From contig NC_054083.1 in assembly GCF_017562075.2 (NCBI RefSeq), positions 13,618,107 through 13,682,106 on the forward strand: DNA of 64,000 nucleotides. Direction: 5' to 3'. Positions 57,251-64,000 of this stretch are shown piece by piece. The number at the start of each line of letters is the position of its first letter. Position 1 is the first letter of the stretch. Both the position numbers and the translations under genes were made by a program. Source of the stretch: Anopheles merus (taxonomy: Eukaryota > Arthropoda > Insecta > Diptera > Culicidae). The notes below the pieces were generated by a model. That model saw only the letters and a program-made list of their open reading frames with translations, was not told the origin of the DNA and searched no databases.

Positions 57251-59775
57251 CCATCCGCCCTTAGGGGCTGGAAGAGGTCCCGTGTTCTCAAGTTTGGAGC
57301 TTGGGATGGCACATGTTACCCATATGCACAATCAAATAAATTATCCCAATGGATAGCAACTTTCATTCGATGATGTTCGTTCATCAAGTGCCCTTAAACT
57401 TAATCAACTTTCCATCGAAAGAGTGCTCTTAAATTTGGATATTCATATTGATTTTTCATGTTTCATTCCATATTCCGAGGTTTTAATACGTTTAATTTAG
57501 ATTAGCATTCTTACTATTATTAAACAACATGGTCACCCATTTTAACTTCAATATATGCAAACCAATGCTTCAAAGATGTAACTGTTCGACAATAAAACGC
57601 GAACGGTTACATCGAACTGAGTGTCTCACAGACCAAAAGGCAAAGATAAAAGGATATATTAAGTATACGATAGAGTATACAATTCAATTAATTCTTGAAC
57701 TCCAAGAAACAAAACAAAAACTATTTTGGTGCTGCTCAAACACCACGATAAATTAAATCTACAAAATCAGACACGAAGTTATTTTGTGATTGCAACCATG
57801 TTTATGATTAAGTTAAAAAAAACTTACCCCAAAACATACATGTCACCAAAAGCATCGACCATGAACAGACCAAATTCGTACTGTCTATTTATTTAGCGAA
57901 CACATTTCACTGCGGTTCTGCTGTCCTTCGTTTTAAGTTGTTTCCTCCCTTTTTTCTCTTTGGACTATAAATATATTAACGTTTATTTACAAATATTAGT
58001 TGTTGTTGTTTTTTTTGTTGTAATTTTTGTTGCAGAATTTTTCTCCATTTTTTCCTTTTTTTAGATTTTGTCGTTAGCTTCTTTTATCCACGTTTGTTTT
58101 TATTTTCTTCTATTCTCAATTTCACAACCATTATGTAATGAAAACTTGCTGGGAAGCATAAATTATGATTATCTTATTCATTTCTGTGTGTGGTTTGTTC
58201 GCTTTTGTTTTTTTTTTGCCGTGTATGTTTCGTATTTTTCTTTTTTGGTTTCATTTTCGGTGTATTTCGATTTAAGTGTAAATGTGTGTATGTGTTTCTT
58301 TTTTTGCGTGTGCGCGCCCGCTCTGACAGACGTCGCGGACTAGACTCCTAGTTTGTGTGTTTACTCATGTTTACAATAGAATGGCACAACAATTATTTTT
58401 CTTGTTTTTCCTACGTGTACTTTTTCCGTCCGTCCAATCGCTTTATGCCTACTTATTCTCTTGTTGATGTTGCAGTTTTCATTATTGTGTGAGTGTGTAG
58501 CGGAAATCTTTTACACACCGTTTTTAGTACAACGAGAAGCGTTTCTACCATTCTTACCTTTCCTGATCGTACTGATTTGCGGTTTGTTTGCCATGGAACG
58601 CAAAATTACACAGATATTTCGAGACAATCTAAAAGCTTCAGCACGGAAGACGCAATAATGGTTAAGTTATAATCGACACAATTTTGTACCATCATCTTCT
58701 TTATAATCGACTTAGTTAAAACATGGCAACAAACAAAATGGAAGAAGCAAAGAGGAAGAATTGATTTTACAAAGGTTTTGCTGGGTTAGTAACAGAGCTA
58801 TGCAAAACTAGCATTGCAATCTATACCTTCCTGACGGGAAGCTCAAACTCCTCACCTCTGTGAGCTCTGTAAACTGAAAGATGGTTGCGCATTTAGCCCC
58901 GATTATGTTGCCAATTTGTTCACAACGGCTTCAACAGCATCTGCCGCTAATGGGATCGTTTTGGAGTTTTGGAGTTTTCGGTTTTTATGTTTGCTTCGAA
59001 CCATTCTCACACCGGAATAGAGGAAGCTGTGTAAGAACGGCGCATTCGGTGGCATCTCCCAGAACGTATTGATTGGAATAATATCATCAACCCTAAACTA
59101 CTCCATGCAATGCATCTTATCTGAGTGCCGTTTGCTTAAATTTTACATCTTCGCACTGCGCTGACTGTCACAACTTGCACCGTGGACGAAAACAGTTAGA
59201 CTTTTTGTTTCTTTCTGAAGGAGTCGCTTCGATGAATATTTTACACGTTTAAGCTGAAGATCTGCCTGTCGCTCCGAATTCCTTAGCAACGGGCTCATGT
59301 TGCATGTTTGTAAGTGTTTGTTTGCTTGCTTGCTTGTTGTTCTTCAGTTGTTCTTCCTACACGACGTAATTGCTTATTTAACCTTGCTATCTTCTTTGTT
59401 TAAGTTTTCTTACTGCTGGATTGCTCATTTCTGTAATTCTAACAACTATGACGTGAAATAACTATGAAAAATCGTCGACTTTTTATTACACACTCTAAAT
59501 TTGCTAGCGCTCCTTCCTTTTGCTTCTTTACTCACACACACACACATACAAACATACATACACACACACACACATACTAATATGTGCGTCTGTTTACGCT
59601 TCATTTATTACATGTTGCGTGTTATGTTGCTTGTTCTAACCATCTGAGTTCTTAATTGCAGTTGTTAAATTTGTGGCCGTCCCCCTTTCGGAGAGTGGGG
59701 CCAACATTTTGCTTATCCCTTGCTAATAAGCTGTATTACGATGTGGAAGAAAGATTTGCTATGAGTTGTTGCTTG

Positions 59776-59782
<7 letters not shown>

Positions 59783-59836
<54 letters not shown>

Positions 59837-59840
59837 CTCT
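59783..59840. repeat. (CT)n microsatellite
   Basis: CT dinucleotide run with a few TTT breaks. Confidence 0.95.
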
Positions 59841-60674
59841 TTTTGTGTACCTTCGGGTGTGTATTGATTTGCTAGTGAGTGTACCGGTTCGCATACTTCT
59901 TCACTAAACAATAACTTTGCACAGCTTTGCGCTTAGTTTACTTTTACCTAGCGATAATAACGTAACTAAATCCTAGTTTTACGTGACGTAGACACAGTTT
60001 GCGGTTGCACAGTTTCAGCTATGTAAAGTTAAGTTTTTCTGTTGTATTGTTTGCGTTAGCGGTTTTTGCTTTGCTGCTTTTGCATACGTTGGTGGTGCCA
60101 TTTCGGGTTTATTTTGTATTTTGATTCGCTGTTTAAGTTTTCGATTTCATTGTTTTGATTTGCTACAATTACACTTAAATAGACGTTAAAGGAGAAGAAA
60201 AAACTCACTCATCAGTTTCGTTATTGTAAGTAGGACTGTTTCTGTTTTCGTTAATCAATTTATTTGATTTTGTTTTGCTTGTTTGACTGCTTTGCTATTA
60301 AATTCCTTGTTCGCGTTATTCAAACTATTCTTCTTCTTTATAATTTTCCTGCATATACCCAGTTTGCCATTGGATGACTTTAATTTCTGTACGTTCGTTT
60401 GTCCTATCCTTTTTCTTTCTTTCTTTCTTTCTTTTTTCTTTCTCTATCTCTCACACACTCTCTCATTCTTTCTCTCTCCCTCTTTCTTTTTTCTCTGTAT
60501 CTTTTCGCCTCATTTTGTCGTGTGTCTTTTTTGATTGTTTTTTCCTCAATACGCATTTGCGTTCTTTTCCATTGTCTTTAGAAAGCTCCTTGAAGTGTGT
60601 ATACGTTATCCTCTCATCATTGTCTGGCTCTGTATATGCTTTGTAATAGATGTTCGGAAGTTCAGCAGGCATAT

Positions 60675-60680
60675 TTTATT
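60675..60680 (-). terminator. Candidate poly(A) signal of the DPP-like gene
   Basis: Minus-strand AATAAA about 440 nt after the stop codon at 61119. Others lie further downstream. Confidence 0.35.
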
Positions 60681-61118
60681 CCCCACTTTCCATGCAATTA
60701 TAAAACAGTGCGTTTCGCGACGACATATACATGGGTTGTTTGTTTTGTATGGTCGCCATACTTGTAATGGGTGTACTCTGATCCGGTCTGTTGTAGCGGT
60801 CGTACCGTGATTTTGCGTTTATGTTGCTGCTCTGCCGTGGCTATTATGTTACCATATTTCTCTGATATGTCTATTTGTCTTTAGAACCTATCAGTTACCG
60901 TACGTCCATCTATTATGTGGTGAGAGCAAAACACAGCAGTCGAAGTCGCAGCAGCAATTAAGTTTGCGTAATACGAGCTAGCGAAAACAAACAAAATTGT
61001 ACAACAAGAACACAACAATATTTGTTCGCTACCTCCTTAACGAAAAACGGTAAAACAATTTGCACAACAGTACTGTTGAATCGCACATCTTTTCGTGTGG
61101 TTGTGTGGTTGCTTTCCC

Positions 61119-64000
<2,882 letters not shown>

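Larger units (their letters stand above)
57260..61118 (-). other. Gene-free stretch, partly 3' UTR of the DPP-like gene
   Basis: No coding sequence is recognised. The plus strand is T-rich with CT/CTTT microsatellites (59783-59840, 60407-60490). The part near 61118 should be 3' UTR; how far it extends is unknown. Confidence 0.5.

Overview
The window is animal nuclear DNA, almost certainly from an anopheline mosquito. The genes are split by GT-AG introns and are insect/animal developmental and neuronal genes. About a dozen copies of a ~200-bp tRNA-derived SINE, which I recognise as resembling the Anopheles SINE200 family, lie between and inside them. I ran no database search. Family names rest on motifs read from translations, and exon joins were checked by hand for splice dinucleotides and reading phase.

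Layout. (1) 1-643, minus: 5' part of a RILP-like (RILPL) gene. (2) 1046-6107, minus: an apparently intact Ty3/mag-lineage LTR retrotransposon with identical-looking LTRs and a 5-bp target duplication, about 400 bp upstream of the RILPL start. (3) 6113-10792: degenerate 10-bp repeats, an old LINE relic and a 5'-truncated LINE with a 12-bp target duplication. (4) 11381-34664, minus: complete coding region of the homeobox gene extra-extra (exex, Mnx/HB9 family), four exons with introns of about 9.9 kb, 12.0 kb and 0.1 kb; the long introns hold SINEs, a foldback hairpin, a 29-bp minisatellite and a ~200-bp TG tract. (5) 34934-39374: a ~1.14-kb inverted duplication around a 2.15-kb spacer that holds a pogo-like MITE. 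(6) 40897-48938, plus: complete coding region of sunday driver (syd, JIP3/JIP4 family), ten exons including an 18-nt microexon, plus an overlooked alternative terminal exon at 47036-47127. (7) 48939-57260: a repeat-rich region with a 3-kb TA-flanked inverted-repeat element that contains a second related element, SINEs and a hAT-like MITE, followed by LINE relics. (8) 61119-64000, minus: C-terminal half of a dipeptidyl-peptidase-IV-like protein whose catalytic serine is replaced by glycine.

How the parts relate. exex and syd are divergently transcribed, and the inverted duplication places nearly the same 1.14-kb segment upstream of each in mirror orientation. RILPL and syd belong to the same RH1/RH2 superfamily of organelle-motor adaptors, so two relatives flank the motor-neuron regulator exex. 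The DPP-like gene looks like a DPP6/DPP10-type pseudo-peptidase. The strongest new leads are the mutually exclusive syd C-termini, the mirror duplication and the nested elements with subterminal repeat clusters.
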